Of a DNA stretch of 64,000 bases, positions 14,780-23,881 are shown in pieces. The DNA lies in assembly GCF_024730785.1 (NCBI RefSeq), contig NZ_CP102830.1, positions 1,798,001-1,862,000 on the forward strand, given 5' to 3'. A model generated the notes under the pieces. The model was not told where the DNA came from and did not search any database. It worked only from the letters and a program-made list of their open reading frames with translations. This stretch comes from Pseudomonas sp. LS44 (lineage in GTDB: Bacteria; Pseudomonadota; Gammaproteobacteria; Pseudomonadales; Pseudomonadaceae). Positions within the stretch are counted from its first letter, which is position 1, and every line of letters starts with the position of its first letter. The position numbers and the translations under genes were made by a program.

Positions 14780-17176
14780 TCAGCGAGTGAGCCGCAGGGC
14801 ATTCAGCACCACGGTCAGCGAGCTGACGGACATGCCGATGGCCGCCCAAGCTGGAGTGATCCAGCCGAGGGCAGCGAAGGGCAACATGAGGCCATTGTAC
14901 AACCCTGCCCACAGCAGGTTCTCGACGATTACCCGGCGCGTGCGGCGGGCCAGGGCGAACGCGGCGCTCAGCGCTTCCAGACGGTTGGACAGCAGCACCG
15001 CATCGGCGCTGGTCTTCGCCAGATCGGTAGCCGAGCCCATGGCCACGCTGATGTCGGCGGCCGCGAGGACCGGTACGTCGTTGACGCCATCGCCAAGCAT
15101 CAGCACCTTGCGACCGTCGCGGCGCAGTTGCTGAAGAATCGCCAATTTGTCGTCCGGACGCAGGCCGCCGCGCGCTTCGTCGATGCCCAATTCGGCGGCG
15201 ACGCTAGCGACCATCGGCGAGCTGTCGCCGGAGAGCAGCAGGGTCCGCCAACCGCGCGCCTTGCAATCGGCGAGCAGCGCCGCCGCATCGCTGCGCAGCC
15301 GGTCGTCGAGGACCAGCCAGGCCAGCGGGCCGTGACTGTCGCCCAACAGCAGCCATTGGCCGAGTTCCTCGGGCATGGGTGGCGTGGGTTTAGCGCTCAA
15401 TTCGGCGACAAAGGCCGCTTGGCCGATCCGTAAGCGGCGGCCGGCGACCACGCCTTCCAAACCCAGGCCTGGGATGTTGCTGACATCCTCGGCGGCTTGC
15501 GGTGCTTGGCCAAAGGCGCGGGCAATGGGGTGTTCGGAGCGGTTTTCCAGCGCTGCGGCGAGGGCCAGGCAGGTATCGGCATCGGTGGCGCCGAGCGGAC
15601 GAACTTCGCGCAGGGTCAGCTTGCCTTCGGTTAGCGTGCCGGTCTTGTCGAAGATCACCGTGTCGATCTGGTTCAGGCCTTCCAGCACGTGGCCGCGAGT
15701 TAACAGCAGGCCAAGTTTGTGCAGAGTGCCGGTGGCAGCGGTAAGAGCGGTCGGCGTGGCCAACGACAGCGCGCACGGACAGGTCGCCACCAGCATGGCG
15801 AGGACAATCCAGAACGCCCGTGCGGCGTCCACATATAGCCACAGCAGGCCGATGGCGGCGGCTGCGATCAGCGAAAACAGCAAAAACCATTGCGCGGCGC
15901 GATCGGCGAGCACCGCCAGGCGCGGCTTTTCCGCTTGCGCGCGCTCCAGCAGGCGGACGATCGCCGACAGCCGTGTGTCGTGGCCGAGCGCGCCGACCTC
16001 GACGATCAGCGGTCCCTCGACGTTCAGCGTGCCGGCGGTCACCGTGTCGCCCACATCGCGCGGCAGCGGCAGGTATTCACCGGTGAGCAGGGATTCGTCG
16101 ACACTTGATTGGCCATCGAGGATGCGGCCGTCGGCGGGCAGTATGGCGCCAGGCAGCACCTGCACGTGATCGCCCAAGCGCAGTTCGCGGAGCAGGATGC
16201 GCTCGCTCTGTCCGTCGGCGCCCAGACGCAGGCAGGAAGCCGGCAGCAGATTGACCAGTTGCGCGGTAGCTGCCGCCGTGCGCTCGCGGGCGCGGCGCTC
16301 GAGGTATCGGCCGCTGAGGAGGAACAGCGCGAACATGCCGACGGCGTCGAAATACAGTTCACCCTGGCCGCTGATCGCCGTCCAGATACCTGCCAGATAG
16401 GCGCCGCCGATGGCCAGCGAGACCGACACATCCATGGTCAAGTGGCGAGTGCGCAAGTCACGCAGGGCGCCGCGGAAGAATGGCGCGCAGCTGTAGAAGA
16501 CGATCGGCGTGGTAAGGAACATCGCCACCCAGCGCATGATCTGGTGCAGTTCGGGGCTCAAGTCGATATTGAATTCCGGCCAGGTGGCCATGGTCGCCAT
16601 CATCGCCTGGAACCACAGCAGGCCGGCGACGCCGAGCTGGCGCAGAGCTTGGCGGTTTTCCGCGGCGAGTTGCTCGGTGGCGCGGTCAGGCTGATAAGGG
16701 TGGGCGGCGTAACCGATCTTGCGCAGTGCGGTGAGCATGTGGCTGAGCGGTAACTGGCTGTCGGCCCAGCGCACCTGCAAGCGGTGGTTGGACAGATTGA
16801 GGCGCGCTTCGGCGATCCCCGGCAGATGCTTCAGATGGTGTTCGATCAACCAGCCGCAAGCGGCACAGCTGATGCCTTCGACCAGCAGGGTGGCTTCGGC
16901 GAGGTCGCCCTGATGATGGACGAAAGGTTGCTGCACGTCCGCGCGGTCATACAGCGCCAGCTCGTCGCTGAGCTGCTGCGGTAAGGCCTGCGGGTTGGCG
17001 GAGTTTTCGCTGCGATGCTTGTAGTAGCTGTCCAGGCCGCCGGCGACGATGGCTTCGGCGACCGCCTGGCAACCGGGGCAGCAAAACTCCCGCACCGCAT
17101 CGAGTACGCTGGCGCGAAAGCGGCCACCGGCGGGAACCGGCAAGCCGCAGTGATAGCAGGGCCGCGGCGTGCTCAT
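14780..17176 (-). CDS. ccoI: Copper-transporting P-type ATPase CcoI
   Basis: A 798-residue P1B ATPase that exports copper across the inner membrane for assembly of the CuB site of cbb3 oxidase. In order: an N-terminal cysteine-rich metal-binding region (C7-x2-C10 and CCPGC at 32-36), an HMA domain with C104-x2-C107, the membrane CPC motif at 466-468 (ATCPCALSLAT), the phosphorylated Asp in FDKTGTLTEG (D510), SEHPIARA, and the hinge GDGVNDVPVLAAADIS. Eight membrane segments are expected. Its start overlaps the ccoH stop by four bases. Confidence 0.96.
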   Translation of the reverse strand: MSTPRPCYHCGLPVPAGGRFRASVLDAVREFCCPGCQAVAEAIVAGGLDSYYKHRSENSANPQALPQQLSDELALYDRADVQQPFVHHQGDLAEATLLVEGISCAACGWLIEHHLKHLPGIAEARLNLSNHRLQVRWADSQLPLSHMLTALRKIGYAAHPYQPDRATEQLAAENRQALRQLGVAGLLWFQAMMATMATWPEFNIDLSPELHQIMRWVAMFLTTPIVFYSCAPFFRGALRDLRTRHLTMDVSVSLAIGGAYLAGIWTAISGQGELYFDAVGMFALFLLSGRYLERRARERTAAATAQLVNLLPASCLRLGADGQSERILLRELRLGDHVQVLPGAILPADGRILDGQSSVDESLLTGEYLPLPRDVGDTVTAGTLNVEGPLIVEVGALGHDTRLSAIVRLLERAQAEKPRLAVLADRAAQWFLLFSLIAAAAIGLLWLYVDAARAFWIVLAMLVATCPCALSLATPTALTAATGTLHKLGLLLTRGHVLEGLNQIDTVIFDKTGTLTEGKLTLREVRPLGATDADTCLALAAALENRSEHPIARAFGQAPQAAEDVSNIPGLGLEGVVAGRRLRIGQAAFVAELSAKPTPPMPEELGQWLLLGDSHGPLAWLVLDDRLRSDAAALLADCKARGWRTLLLSGDSSPMVASVAAELGIDEARGGLRPDDKLAILQQLRRDGRKVLMLGDGVNDVPVLAAADISVAMGSATDLAKTSADAVLLSNRLEALSAAFALARRTRRVIVENLLWAGLYNGLMLPFAALGWITPAWAAIGMSVSSLTVVLNALRLTR

Positions 17177-17715
17177 CGAGCGAGGTCTTCGGCCCCCGGA
17201 ATGACTTCATCGCCGAGCTTCAGGATGGCACCCGGCGCTACGCTTTCTTCCTCGAAGAGCCGCCAGGTCTGGTTGTCATGTTCGCCGAGCAATTCGACGA
17301 AGCGCCGTCCCTGGATGCCTTCCTCGAGCTGGCCGACATAACGACCGGGCTCATTGGCGCTGCGCTTAAGGGAAATGTGTCGGTCTTTCTCCGCCTGGGT
17401 CGGCGAGATCAGGCTCAGTTCGATCTGCTCGGGCAGGCTGTCACCGCTCAGTTGCAGGCTGATTTCACCGGTCAGTTCATCGAGATGGAGCGTGGCGCGC
17501 AGGTGTAGGTCGCGCGCCAGGCGTTCACGGTCAAGGGAGCGGTTGATGCCCTTGCCGGCCTCGTAATAGTTGTCGTTGACCAGCGTGTCTTGGTTGTCCA
17601 TGGCAATGCGGATCAAGTTGATGCTGAGAAACACCGAGGTGCCAAGCAGGCCGATGATGATCCAGGGCCAGACATTCTTGTACCAGCGGGTGGTGTGTTG
17701 CGGTGCGGAAGGCAT
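17173..17715 (-). CDS. ccoH: CcoH/FixH oxidase assembly protein
   Basis: A 180-residue protein with one N-terminal membrane anchor (WYKNVWPWIIIGLLGTSVFLS) and a periplasmic domain containing VNDNYYEAGKGINRSLDRE, the family hallmark. CcoH is a core assembly factor of cbb3 oxidase. Start taken at 17715 (MPSAPQHTTR); the longer frame extends into non-conserved sequence. Overlaps ccoI by ATGA. Confidence 0.94.
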   Translation of the reverse strand: MPSAPQHTTRWYKNVWPWIIIGLLGTSVFLSINLIRIAMDNQDTLVNDNYYEAGKGINRSLDRERLARDLHLRATLHLDELTGEISLQLSGDSLPEQIELSLISPTQAEKDRHISLKRSANEPGRYVGQLEEGIQGRRFVELLGEHDNQTWRLFEEESVAPGAILKLGDEVIPGAEDLAR

Positions 17716-17770
17716 GCGGCGGGTTCTCGTACGGGGCGGACGGGCACGCGCTGGGCGTGCCCGAATGATT

Positions 17771-19186
17771 TTACCGGAGGCTCGGGCCGATGAAGCGACT
17801 CTTCGCTTCGACTTTACTATCCGGGTTGTCGGCGTCTTGCAGGGTAAAGAACACCTCGTTGGTGCTCGACGGCAGCTTTTCCGGGGCAATCGACAGCTCT
17901 ACCGGTAACGTAAGGATTTCGCCGGCGGCGACTTTGAGTTCGCGTTTGCCCTCTAGCTTGATGTCGTCCAGGCCTTTGGCGTCGAGCAGATAGGTGTGCT
18001 CGCGCTGGTCTTTGTTCATGACCTTCAGGTTGTAGACGTTCTCGATCCGGCCCTCAGCGTTTTCGCGAAACAGCACGCGGTCCTTGCTGACATCGAAGCC
18101 CACCAGCGGCCGCAGCACGATTGCGCCGATCAGGACGCTGATCATCGCTACCAGAGCAATTGCATAGCCGATCAACCGTGGGCGCAGCAGATGGGTTTTT
18201 TGTCCGGACAGATTGTGCTCGGTGGTGTAGCTGATCAAACCGCGCGGATAGTCCATCTTGTCCATGATCGTGTCGCACGCGTCGATGCAGGCGGCGCAGC
18301 CGATGCATTCGATCTGCAGGCCGTCACGGATATCGATGCCGGTCGGGCAGACCTGGACGCACATGGTGCAATCGATGCAGTCGCCGAGGCCCTCGGCTTT
18401 GTAGTCGATGCCTTTCTTGCGCGGCCCGCGCTGCTCACCACGGCGCGGATCGTAGGAGACGATCAGGGTGTCCTTGTCGAACATCACGCTCTGGAAGCGC
18501 GCATACGGGCACATATAGATGCACACCTGCTCACGCAACCAGCCGGCGTTGCCATAGGTGGCCAAGGTAAAGAAGCCCACCCAGAAGTACGACCAGCCGT
18601 CTGCCTGGCCGGTAAATAGGTCGAAGACCAATTCACGGATCGGCGTGAAGTAGCCGACGAAGGTCAGGCCAGTGACGAAGCCGATCAATATCCACAGCGT
18701 ATGTTTGCTCAGCTTGCGGACGAATTTGTTGGCGCTCATCGGCGCTTTGTCGAGCTTTATGCGCTGGTTGCGATCACCTTCGGTGACTTTCTCGCACCAC
18801 ATGAAAATCCATGTCCACACGCTTTGCGGGCAGGTGTAACCACACCAGACGCGCCCGGCGAACACGGTAATGAAGAACAATCCGAAGGCGCTGACGATGA
18901 GGATGCCCGATAGCAGGATGAAGTCCTGGGGCCAGAAGGTGGCGCCAAAGATGAAGAACTTGCGCTCGGGCAGGTTCCACCATACGGCCTGTCGTTCGCC
19001 CCAACTCAGCCAGACGGTGCCGAAATAGGCGAGAAATAACGCAGCGCCGCCGAAGCGGCGCAGGTTGCGGAAGAAGCCGGTGAAAGCACGCGTGTAGATT
19101 TTTTCGCGGGAGGCATAAAGGTCGACGCTAGTGGCGGCAGGTTTGGCCTGCGGCGTTACGTCCTGAACCGGAATCTGCTTGCTCAT
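17771..19186 (-). CDS. ccoG: CcoG/FixG (RdxA) iron-sulfur membrane protein
   Basis: A 471-residue membrane protein with about five transmembrane segments and two ferredoxin clusters: C270-x2-C273-x2-C276-x3-C280 and C294-x2-C297-x2-C300-x3-C304. CGYTCPQS (115-121) and YMCPYARFQ are further conserved Cys motifs. The C-terminal periplasmic domain follows the last helix. CcoG is reported as a cupric reductase for oxidase biogenesis. It has its own 198-base leader after ccoP and precedes ccoH by 55 bases. Confidence 0.95.
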   Translation of the reverse strand: MSKQIPVQDVTPQAKPAATSVDLYASREKIYTRAFTGFFRNLRRFGGAALFLAYFGTVWLSWGERQAVWWNLPERKFFIFGATFWPQDFILLSGILIVSAFGLFFITVFAGRVWCGYTCPQSVWTWIFMWCEKVTEGDRNQRIKLDKAPMSANKFVRKLSKHTLWILIGFVTGLTFVGYFTPIRELVFDLFTGQADGWSYFWVGFFTLATYGNAGWLREQVCIYMCPYARFQSVMFDKDTLIVSYDPRRGEQRGPRKKGIDYKAEGLGDCIDCTMCVQVCPTGIDIRDGLQIECIGCAACIDACDTIMDKMDYPRGLISYTTEHNLSGQKTHLLRPRLIGYAIALVAMISVLIGAIVLRPLVGFDVSKDRVLFRENAEGRIENVYNLKVMNKDQREHTYLLDAKGLDDIKLEGKRELKVAAGEILTLPVELSIAPEKLPSSTNEVFFTLQDADNPDSKVEAKSRFIGPSLR

Positions 19187-19341
19187 CGGTCATACCACGG
19201 CAGTGGAAAATGCCTCGGCCAGTGCATGCCGACAGAGGTCAAAGCGACTTTCGTCCGGGTAATTATACCTGTTGAGCGCGAATCGGACGGTGCGACCGGA
19301 GGTCGCGTAGTTGCAGTGTAAGGCTTGGTGCAGAGCCATCG

Positions 19342-19366
19342 CCCGGACTCGATTGCCGAGTCCGGG
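19342..19366. other. Strong hairpin between ccoP and ccoG
   Basis: CCCGGACTCG (19342-19351) and CGAGTCCGGG (19357-19366) form a perfect 10-base stem with a five-base ATTGC loop. There is no T run on either side, so it is more likely an mRNA-stabilising or attenuating structure separating the structural genes (ccoNOQP) from the assembly genes (ccoGHIS) than a classic terminator. Confidence 0.6.
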
Positions 19367-19384
19367 GATGAGGGGGGAGGGGCC

Positions 19385-20356
19385 TTATTCAGCGGCCTTT
19401 TCACCATGAGACAGGCTGTAGACATAGGCGGCCAACAGGTGGACCTTGTCGTTGCCCTGGATTTCTGCCTGCGCCGGCATGGCGTTGCTCCGGCCGTAAC
19501 GGATGGTGTGCTGCACCTGAGCGAAGCTGGTGCCGTAGATGAAGGCATCTGGGCGGGTCAGGTTCGGTGCGCCCATGGCTGGGGTGCCGTGACCTTCTGC
19601 GCCGTGGCAAGCGAAGCAGGTGGTGGAGAACACCTTGCGACCGGCTTCAATGTCGGCCTTCACGCCTTCCGGCAGCTTGCGGCCTTGCAGTTCGGTGATC
19701 ACGTAGGCAGCAACGTTCGGCACGTTTTCTTCGCCAATGGTAGGCGCCTGTGCCGGCATCATGCCGTGACGACCGCCCATGATGCTGGTCTTGATGGTTT
19801 CCGCCTCACCGCCCCAGCGCCAGCTGTCGTCGGTTAGGTTAGGGAAGCCGTAGTTACCCTTGGCATCAGAACCATGGCAAACCGAGCAGTTGGACGCGAA
19901 CAGACGACCACCCATTTTCAGGGCTTGTGGGTCTTTGGCGACTTCTTCGATCGGCATGGCGGCGAATTTGGCAAAGATCGGGCCGAATTTGGCGTCGGCC
20001 TTGGCCATTTCTTTTTCCCACTCGTGCACGCCAGTCCAGCCCGGCTTCCCGTTGGAAAACTCCTGCTTGGTTTCGTTGTTCACATAGCTGTAACCAGGCA
20101 GCAGACCTTTCCAGTTACCCAGGCCCGGATAGAGCGCCAGGTAGCCGAGGGCGAAGATGATGGTGGCGACGAACAGCATGAACCACCACTTTGGCAGTGG
20201 GTTGTCATACTCCTCGATACCATCGAAGGCATGGCCGACGGTTTCATCGGTCGCTTCCGTGCGCTGGCCGCGGCGTGTGGAAAACAGCAGCCAGGTCAGC
20301 GAGAAGATAGTGCCCAGGGTGAGTACAGTGACGTACAGACTCCAGAAGAGGGTCAT
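19385..20356 (-). CDS. ccoP: cbb3 cytochrome oxidase diheme subunit CcoP
   Basis: A 323-residue subunit with two membrane helices (about 5-25 and 56-76) followed by two cytochrome c domains: C157-S-V-C160-H161 and C247-F-A-C250-H251, each with a downstream Met ligand region (MMPAQAP and AMPAQAE). It passes electrons from soluble cytochromes towards CcoO and CcoN. Two N-terminal helices mark the long form typical of Pseudomonas. Overlaps ccoQ by four bases. Confidence 0.97.
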   Translation of the reverse strand: MTLFWSLYVTVLTLGTIFSLTWLLFSTRRGQRTEATDETVGHAFDGIEEYDNPLPKWWFMLFVATIIFALGYLALYPGLGNWKGLLPGYSYVNNETKQEFSNGKPGWTGVHEWEKEMAKADAKFGPIFAKFAAMPIEEVAKDPQALKMGGRLFASNCSVCHGSDAKGNYGFPNLTDDSWRWGGEAETIKTSIMGGRHGMMPAQAPTIGEENVPNVAAYVITELQGRKLPEGVKADIEAGRKVFSTTCFACHGAEGHGTPAMGAPNLTRPDAFIYGTSFAQVQHTIRYGRSNAMPAQAEIQGNDKVHLLAAYVYSLSHGEKAAE

Positions 20357-20544
20357 TCTTTGTTACTCCTAGAAGCTTGCTCTTGCTCAACGTGCTTAAT
20401 GGCATCGGGATCATCCGCGAAGGGCAGCAGAGTCGCCTCGTCGAAGTCTTTTTTGCGCCGGGAGCTAAACACCCAAAGCGCCAACCCGATGAAGGCAACC
20501 AGTACGACAAGGGTGCCCAGGCCACGAATAGTCCCGATGTCCAT
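20353..20544 (-). CDS. ccoQ: cbb3 oxidase small subunit CcoQ
   Basis: A 63-residue protein with one transmembrane segment: [34 protein letters not shown] is characteristic of CcoQ, followed by [12 protein letters not shown]. It stabilises the oxidase complex. I prefer the ATG at 20544; an in-frame GTG at 20553 would add three residues and overlap the ccoO stop by four bases, so coupling from that start is possible. Confidence 0.9.
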   Translation of the reverse strand: MDIGTIRGLGTLVVLVAFIGLALWVFSSRRKKDFDEATLLPFADDPDAIKHVEQEQASRSNKE

Positions 20545-20549
20545 CGTTG

Positions 20550-21158
20550 TCACCGTTTGCTTTTGATAATGGTACCAAGGCCCTGCAGGTAGGCGATCAG
20601 GGCATCCATTTCGGTTTTGCCCTTGACCGCTTCACGTGCACCGGCAATGTCTTCATCGGTGTAAGGCACGCCCATAGAGCGCATCACTTCCATTTTTTTA
20701 GCGGTGTCTTTGCCGTCCAGTTTGCTCTCTACCAGCCACGGGTAGCTCGGCATGACCGACTCCGGCACCACGTTGCGCGGGTTGTAGAGATGCGCACGGT
20801 GCCATTCATCAGAGTAACGACCGCCGACACGGGCCAAGTCCGGACCGGTGCGCTTGGAGCCCCACAGGAACGGGTGATCCCAAACGCTTTCACCGGCTAC
20901 CGAGTAGTGACCGTAGCGCTCGGTTTCTGCACGGAACGGACGGATCATCTGCGAGTGACAGCCGACGCAGCCGTTGGCGATATAGACGTCACGACCTTCC
21001 AGCTCCAGGGCGGTACGCGGCTTCATGCCTTCGACCGGCTTGTTGGTGACGTCCTGGAAGAACAGCGGAACGATCTGGGTCAGGCCGCCAATGGCGACGG
21101 CGATGACCATGAAGAAGGCCAGCAGGCCGATATTCTTCTCGACTACTTCATGATTCAT
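20550..21158 (-). CDS. ccoO: cbb3 oxidase monoheme subunit CcoO
   Basis: A 202-residue membrane-anchored cytochrome c. One N-terminal helix (about 8-30) is followed by the heme site C64-V-G-C67-H68 in [18 protein letters not shown]; a Met ligand candidate lies in [12 protein letters not shown]. The start overlaps the ccoN stop (ATGA). Confidence 0.97.
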   Translation of the reverse strand: MNHEVVEKNIGLLAFFMVIAVAIGGLTQIVPLFFQDVTNKPVEGMKPRTALELEGRDVYIANGCVGCHSQMIRPFRAETERYGHYSVAGESVWDHPFLWGSKRTGPDLARVGGRYSDEWHRAHLYNPRNVVPESVMPSYPWLVESKLDGKDTAKKMEVMRSMGVPYTDEDIAGAREAVKGKTEMDALIAYLQGLGTIIKSKR

Positions 21159-22597
21159 CAGTGAGCTCCTACTGCGATCTGAGCAGCGGCTTCAGCTTCA
21201 GCCGGCTTCGAGGCGCGCACGGTGCGGTAAGTGTTGTAAGCCATCAGCAGCATGCCGCTGGCGAAGAATGCGCCGCCAATGGCGCGGACCACGAAGCCAG
21301 GATGGCTGGCTTGCAGTGCTTCGACGAACGAGTAGGTCAGCGTGCCGTCCTCGTTGATCGCGCGCCACATCAGGCCCTGGGTGATGCCGTTGACCCACAT
21401 CGAGGCGATGTACAGCACGGTACCGATGGTTGCCAGCCAGAAGTGCGCGTTGATCAAGCCAATGCTGTGCATCTGCGGACGACCCCAAAGCTTCGGAATC
21501 ATGTGGTAGATGGCGCCGATCGAAATCATCGCTACCCAGCCGAGCGCGCCGGCATGTACGTGGCCGATGGTCCAGTCAGTGTAGTGGGACAGCGCGTTGA
21601 CGGTCTTGATCGCCATCATCGGCCCTTCGAAGGTCGACATGCCGTAGAACGCCAGCGAGACAACCAGGAAGCGCAGGATTGGGTCGGTGCGCAATTTATG
21701 CCAGGCGCCGGAGAGGGTCATCATGCCGTTGATCATGCCGCCCCAGCTCGGTGCCAGGAGGATGATCGACATCGCCATGCCCAGGGACTGCGCCCAGTCC
21801 GGCAGGGCGGTGTAGTGCAGGTGGTGCGGGCCGGCCCAGATATACAGGGTGATCAGCGCCCAGAAGTGCACGATGGACAGGCGATAGGAGTAGATCGGGC
21901 GCTCGGCCTGCTTCGGTACGAAGTAGTACATCATCCCCAGGAAGCCGGTGGTCAGGAAGAAGCCCACGGCGTTGTGGCCGTACCACCACTGGATCATCGC
22001 GTCGGTAGCGCCGGAATACAGCGAGTAGGACTTGAAGAACGACACTGGAATCGACAGGTGGTTGACGATGTGCAGCATGGCGGTAACCACGATGAACGCA
22101 CCGTAGAACCAGTTGCCGACATAGATGTGTTTGGTTTTGCGCTTGACGATGGTGCCGAAGAACACCACGCCGTAAGTCACCCAAACAATCGCCAGCAGGA
22201 TAGCCAGCGGCCATTCCAGCTCAGCGTATTCCTTGGTGGTGGTGTAGCCGAGCGGCAGGGTGATAGCGGCCCCCAGGATTACCGCTTGCCAGCCCCAGAA
22301 ATGGAATGCGGCCAAGCTGTCAGAGATCAAGCGAGTCTGACAGGTGCGCTGCACCACATAGTAGGAGGTAGCGAACAGAGCACAGCCGCCGAAGGCGAAA
22401 ATCACCAAGTTGGTGTGCAGAGGGCGTAGGCGTCCAAAGCTCGTCCATGGCAATCCGAAGTTCAATTCCGGAAAGACCAATTGCGAGGCAATGAAGACGC
22501 CCATGCCCATGCCAAGGATCCCCCAGACCACCGTCATGATGGCGAACTGGCGGACCACCTTATAGTTATAAGCAGTCGGACTGATTGCTGTGCTCAT
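21158..22597 (-). CDS. ccoN: cbb3 oxidase catalytic subunit CcoN
   Basis: A 479-residue heme-copper oxidase subunit I with about twelve helices. Metal ligands are visible: His in [16 protein letters not shown] (low-spin heme b), GHNAVGF and [13 protein letters not shown] (CuB), and [10 protein letters not shown] (hemes). The Tyr in [11 protein letters not shown] is the residue cross-linked to a CuB histidine in this class. Start at 22597 ([17 protein letters not shown]). It is the only ccoN in the window, whereas many pseudomonads have two tandem sets. Confidence 0.97.
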   Translation of the reverse strand: MSTAISPTAYNYKVVRQFAIMTVVWGILGMGMGVFIASQLVFPELNFGLPWTSFGRLRPLHTNLVIFAFGGCALFATSYYVVQRTCQTRLISDSLAAFHFWGWQAVILGAAITLPLGYTTTKEYAELEWPLAILLAIVWVTYGVVFFGTIVKRKTKHIYVGNWFYGAFIVVTAMLHIVNHLSIPVSFFKSYSLYSGATDAMIQWWYGHNAVGFFLTTGFLGMMYYFVPKQAERPIYSYRLSIVHFWALITLYIWAGPHHLHYTALPDWAQSLGMAMSIILLAPSWGGMINGMMTLSGAWHKLRTDPILRFLVVSLAFYGMSTFEGPMMAIKTVNALSHYTDWTIGHVHAGALGWVAMISIGAIYHMIPKLWGRPQMHSIGLINAHFWLATIGTVLYIASMWVNGITQGLMWRAINEDGTLTYSFVEALQASHPGFVVRAIGGAFFASGMLLMAYNTYRTVRASKPAEAEAAAQIAVGAH

Positions 22598-23057
22598 TCT
22601 AAGGTTCCACGGTTTAGGGTGTAGTTTTTTAGGGTAAAAAATCGGCGGCAAGTATGGATAAACCAGGTACTCATTGCAACGCAAAAAGCCGCTGCTACCG
22701 GGGCTTCCGGGCAGCTGAAACAGAATGTTTCTTACCTGTGGCGAGCATGTTGGTTGCGACCCTGGTAGAGGTTGGTGGATTGTGGAAGAAGAGGGATAGC
22801 CGGTATCCGCCGAATGCGGGCAATTTGGGCAAGATTAGTCCAAGGTCAACCCTCGCGAGGGCTGCTGGTCGGAGAGGTGCGACACTCAGTCGCAGCACTA
22901 AAGTGCCGGGTGAAGCTCAGCGACGAGAATTGCCGCTGGATCTGTAGGGCTTTGCCGTACGAGCTTTCGCTGTGTGGAACATACGTTACGAAAGCCATAT
23001 GAAATCCGCAGCTATTTCGCTGCACGCTATTGGAATTTTTATAGAAATGAATAAGCC
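22598..23057. other. 460-base gap between ccoN and the divergent hydrolase
   Basis: Apart from the possible ccoN promoter at 22651-22679 I recognise nothing here. The open frames in it have no family features and are arginine/serine-rich shadows. The right end, near 23030-23057, is AT-rich and presumably holds the promoter of the hydrolase gene. Confidence 0.5.
22651..22679 (-). promoter_or_regulatory. Possible sigma-70 promoter of ccoN
   Basis: On the minus strand TTGCAA (22679-22674) and CATACT (22656-22651) are separated by 17 bases; each matches its consensus at four of six positions. It lies 54 bases before the ccoN start. I found no clear TTGAT-N4-ATCAA box near it, only a poor TTGAC-CTTG-GACTA match about 240 bases upstream, which would suit a largely constitutive cco set. 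Confidence 0.3.
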
Positions 23058-23720
23058 ATGACAAAGGCGGAATCTGATCAACCTCGATCTGAGCAGGATT
23101 GGTTTTTATGGGATCGGCCGGCCACGATCATCCAAGCCACCTTAATTCTTGCCCATGGTGCTGGTGCGCCAATGGATAGTGATTTCATGACTGCAATAGC
23201 CAGGCGACTAGCTCATAGAGGTATAGCCGTGGCGCGTTTCGAGTTTCCTTATATGCAAGCGCGCCGTGTCGATGGCCGAAAACGCCCGCCAAACCCGCAG
23301 ACCCAACTGCTAGCGTATTGGCGTGAGGTTTACGCCGGGGTGCGGCAACAGGTCAGCGGCAAATTGGCTATTGGGGGCAAGTCTATGGGCGGCCGGATGG
23401 CGAGCATGCTGGCCGATGAGCTGGGCGTCGATGCGCTGATCTGTCTGGGTTATCCATTTCATGCCGCTGGCAAGGCCGACAAACCGCGAGTGGCGCACCT
23501 GGCGGCCTTACAAACGCGGACGCTGATCGTCCAAGGCGAGCGCGATGCCATGGGCGATCGCCCGGCCGTGGCGCAATACGCACTGTCGGCGGCAATCGAG
23601 TTGTGCTGGCTGGCGGCGGCCGATCATGACCTGAAGCCGTTGAAGGCCTCAGGCATTACCCATGACCAGCATCTGGACCGCGCGGCGGATGCGGTGGCGA
23701 GCTTCTTGATCTCGAGCTGA
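23058..23720 (+). CDS. Alpha/beta hydrolase (KANL3/Tex30-like)
   Basis: A 220-residue cytosolic protein. ATLILAHGAGAPMDSDFM carries the oxyanion-side HGAG motif; the nucleophile elbow is GGKSMGGRMASM (Ser in GKSMGG); Asp in VQGERDAMG and His in AAADHDLKPL complete a plausible triad. It fits the small KANL3/Tex30 or dienelactone-hydrolase-like group common in proteobacteria. Substrate unknown. It is transcribed away from ccoN. Confidence 0.8.
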   Translation: MTKAESDQPRSEQDWFLWDRPATIIQATLILAHGAGAPMDSDFMTAIARRLAHRGIAVARFEFPYMQARRVDGRKRPPNPQTQLLAYWREVYAGVRQQVSGKLAIGGKSMGGRMASMLADELGVDALICLGYPFHAAGKADKPRVAHLAALQTRTLIVQGERDAMGDRPAVAQYALSAAIELCWLAAADHDLKPLKASGITHDQHLDRAADAVASFLISS

Positions 23721-23731
23721 GGGCGCTTTTC

Positions 23732-23793
23732 TGTAGGAGCGAATTCATTCGCGATAGGGCGCTGCGGCTTTCGCGAATGAATTCGCTCCTACA
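23732..23793. repeat. REP-type palindrome of the GGAGCGAATTCATTCGCG class
   Basis: The 22-23-base arm starting TGTAGGAGCGAATTCATTCG at 23732 is mirrored at 23771-23793. This is a well known Pseudomonas dispersed repeat class. It directly follows the hydrolase stop. Confidence 0.85.
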
Positions 23794-23801
23794 GACGGGG
23801 C

Positions 23802-23874
23802 CGTAGGGTGGATGTCGCTTTTCACATCCACCGCTTTTCCGGTGGAAAACGCTTCGCGGTTTTCCACCCTACGG
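23802..23874. repeat. Second REP-like palindrome (GTAGGGTGGA class)
   Basis: CGTAGGGTGGA at the left mirrors TCCACCCTACG at the right, with inner stems such as ACCGCTTTTCCGGT and AAAACGCTTCGCGGTTTT. It sits between the convergent hydrolase and aer genes, next to a different repeat class, and may terminate transcription both ways. Confidence 0.75.
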
Positions 23875-23881
23875 CCTGGCT

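Noticed and set aside
21161..22429. Plus-strand frame of 422 codons opposite ccoN
   Set aside because: ccoN metal ligands are unambiguous on the minus strand; the plus frame is a shadow.
22837..22851. ANR box for ccoN
   Set aside because: TTGAC-CTTG-GACTA fits only one half of the consensus and is about 240 bases before the start codon.
22654..22947. Possible 97-codon gene upstream of ccoN
   Set aside because: No Shine-Dalgarno site, no family features, and Arg/Ser-rich composition typical of non-coding GC-rich DNA.
23732..23874. Repeats considered as a CRISPR or phage attachment site
   Set aside because: Only two unlike palindromes with no regular spacers, no cas genes and no integrase; they are REP-type elements.
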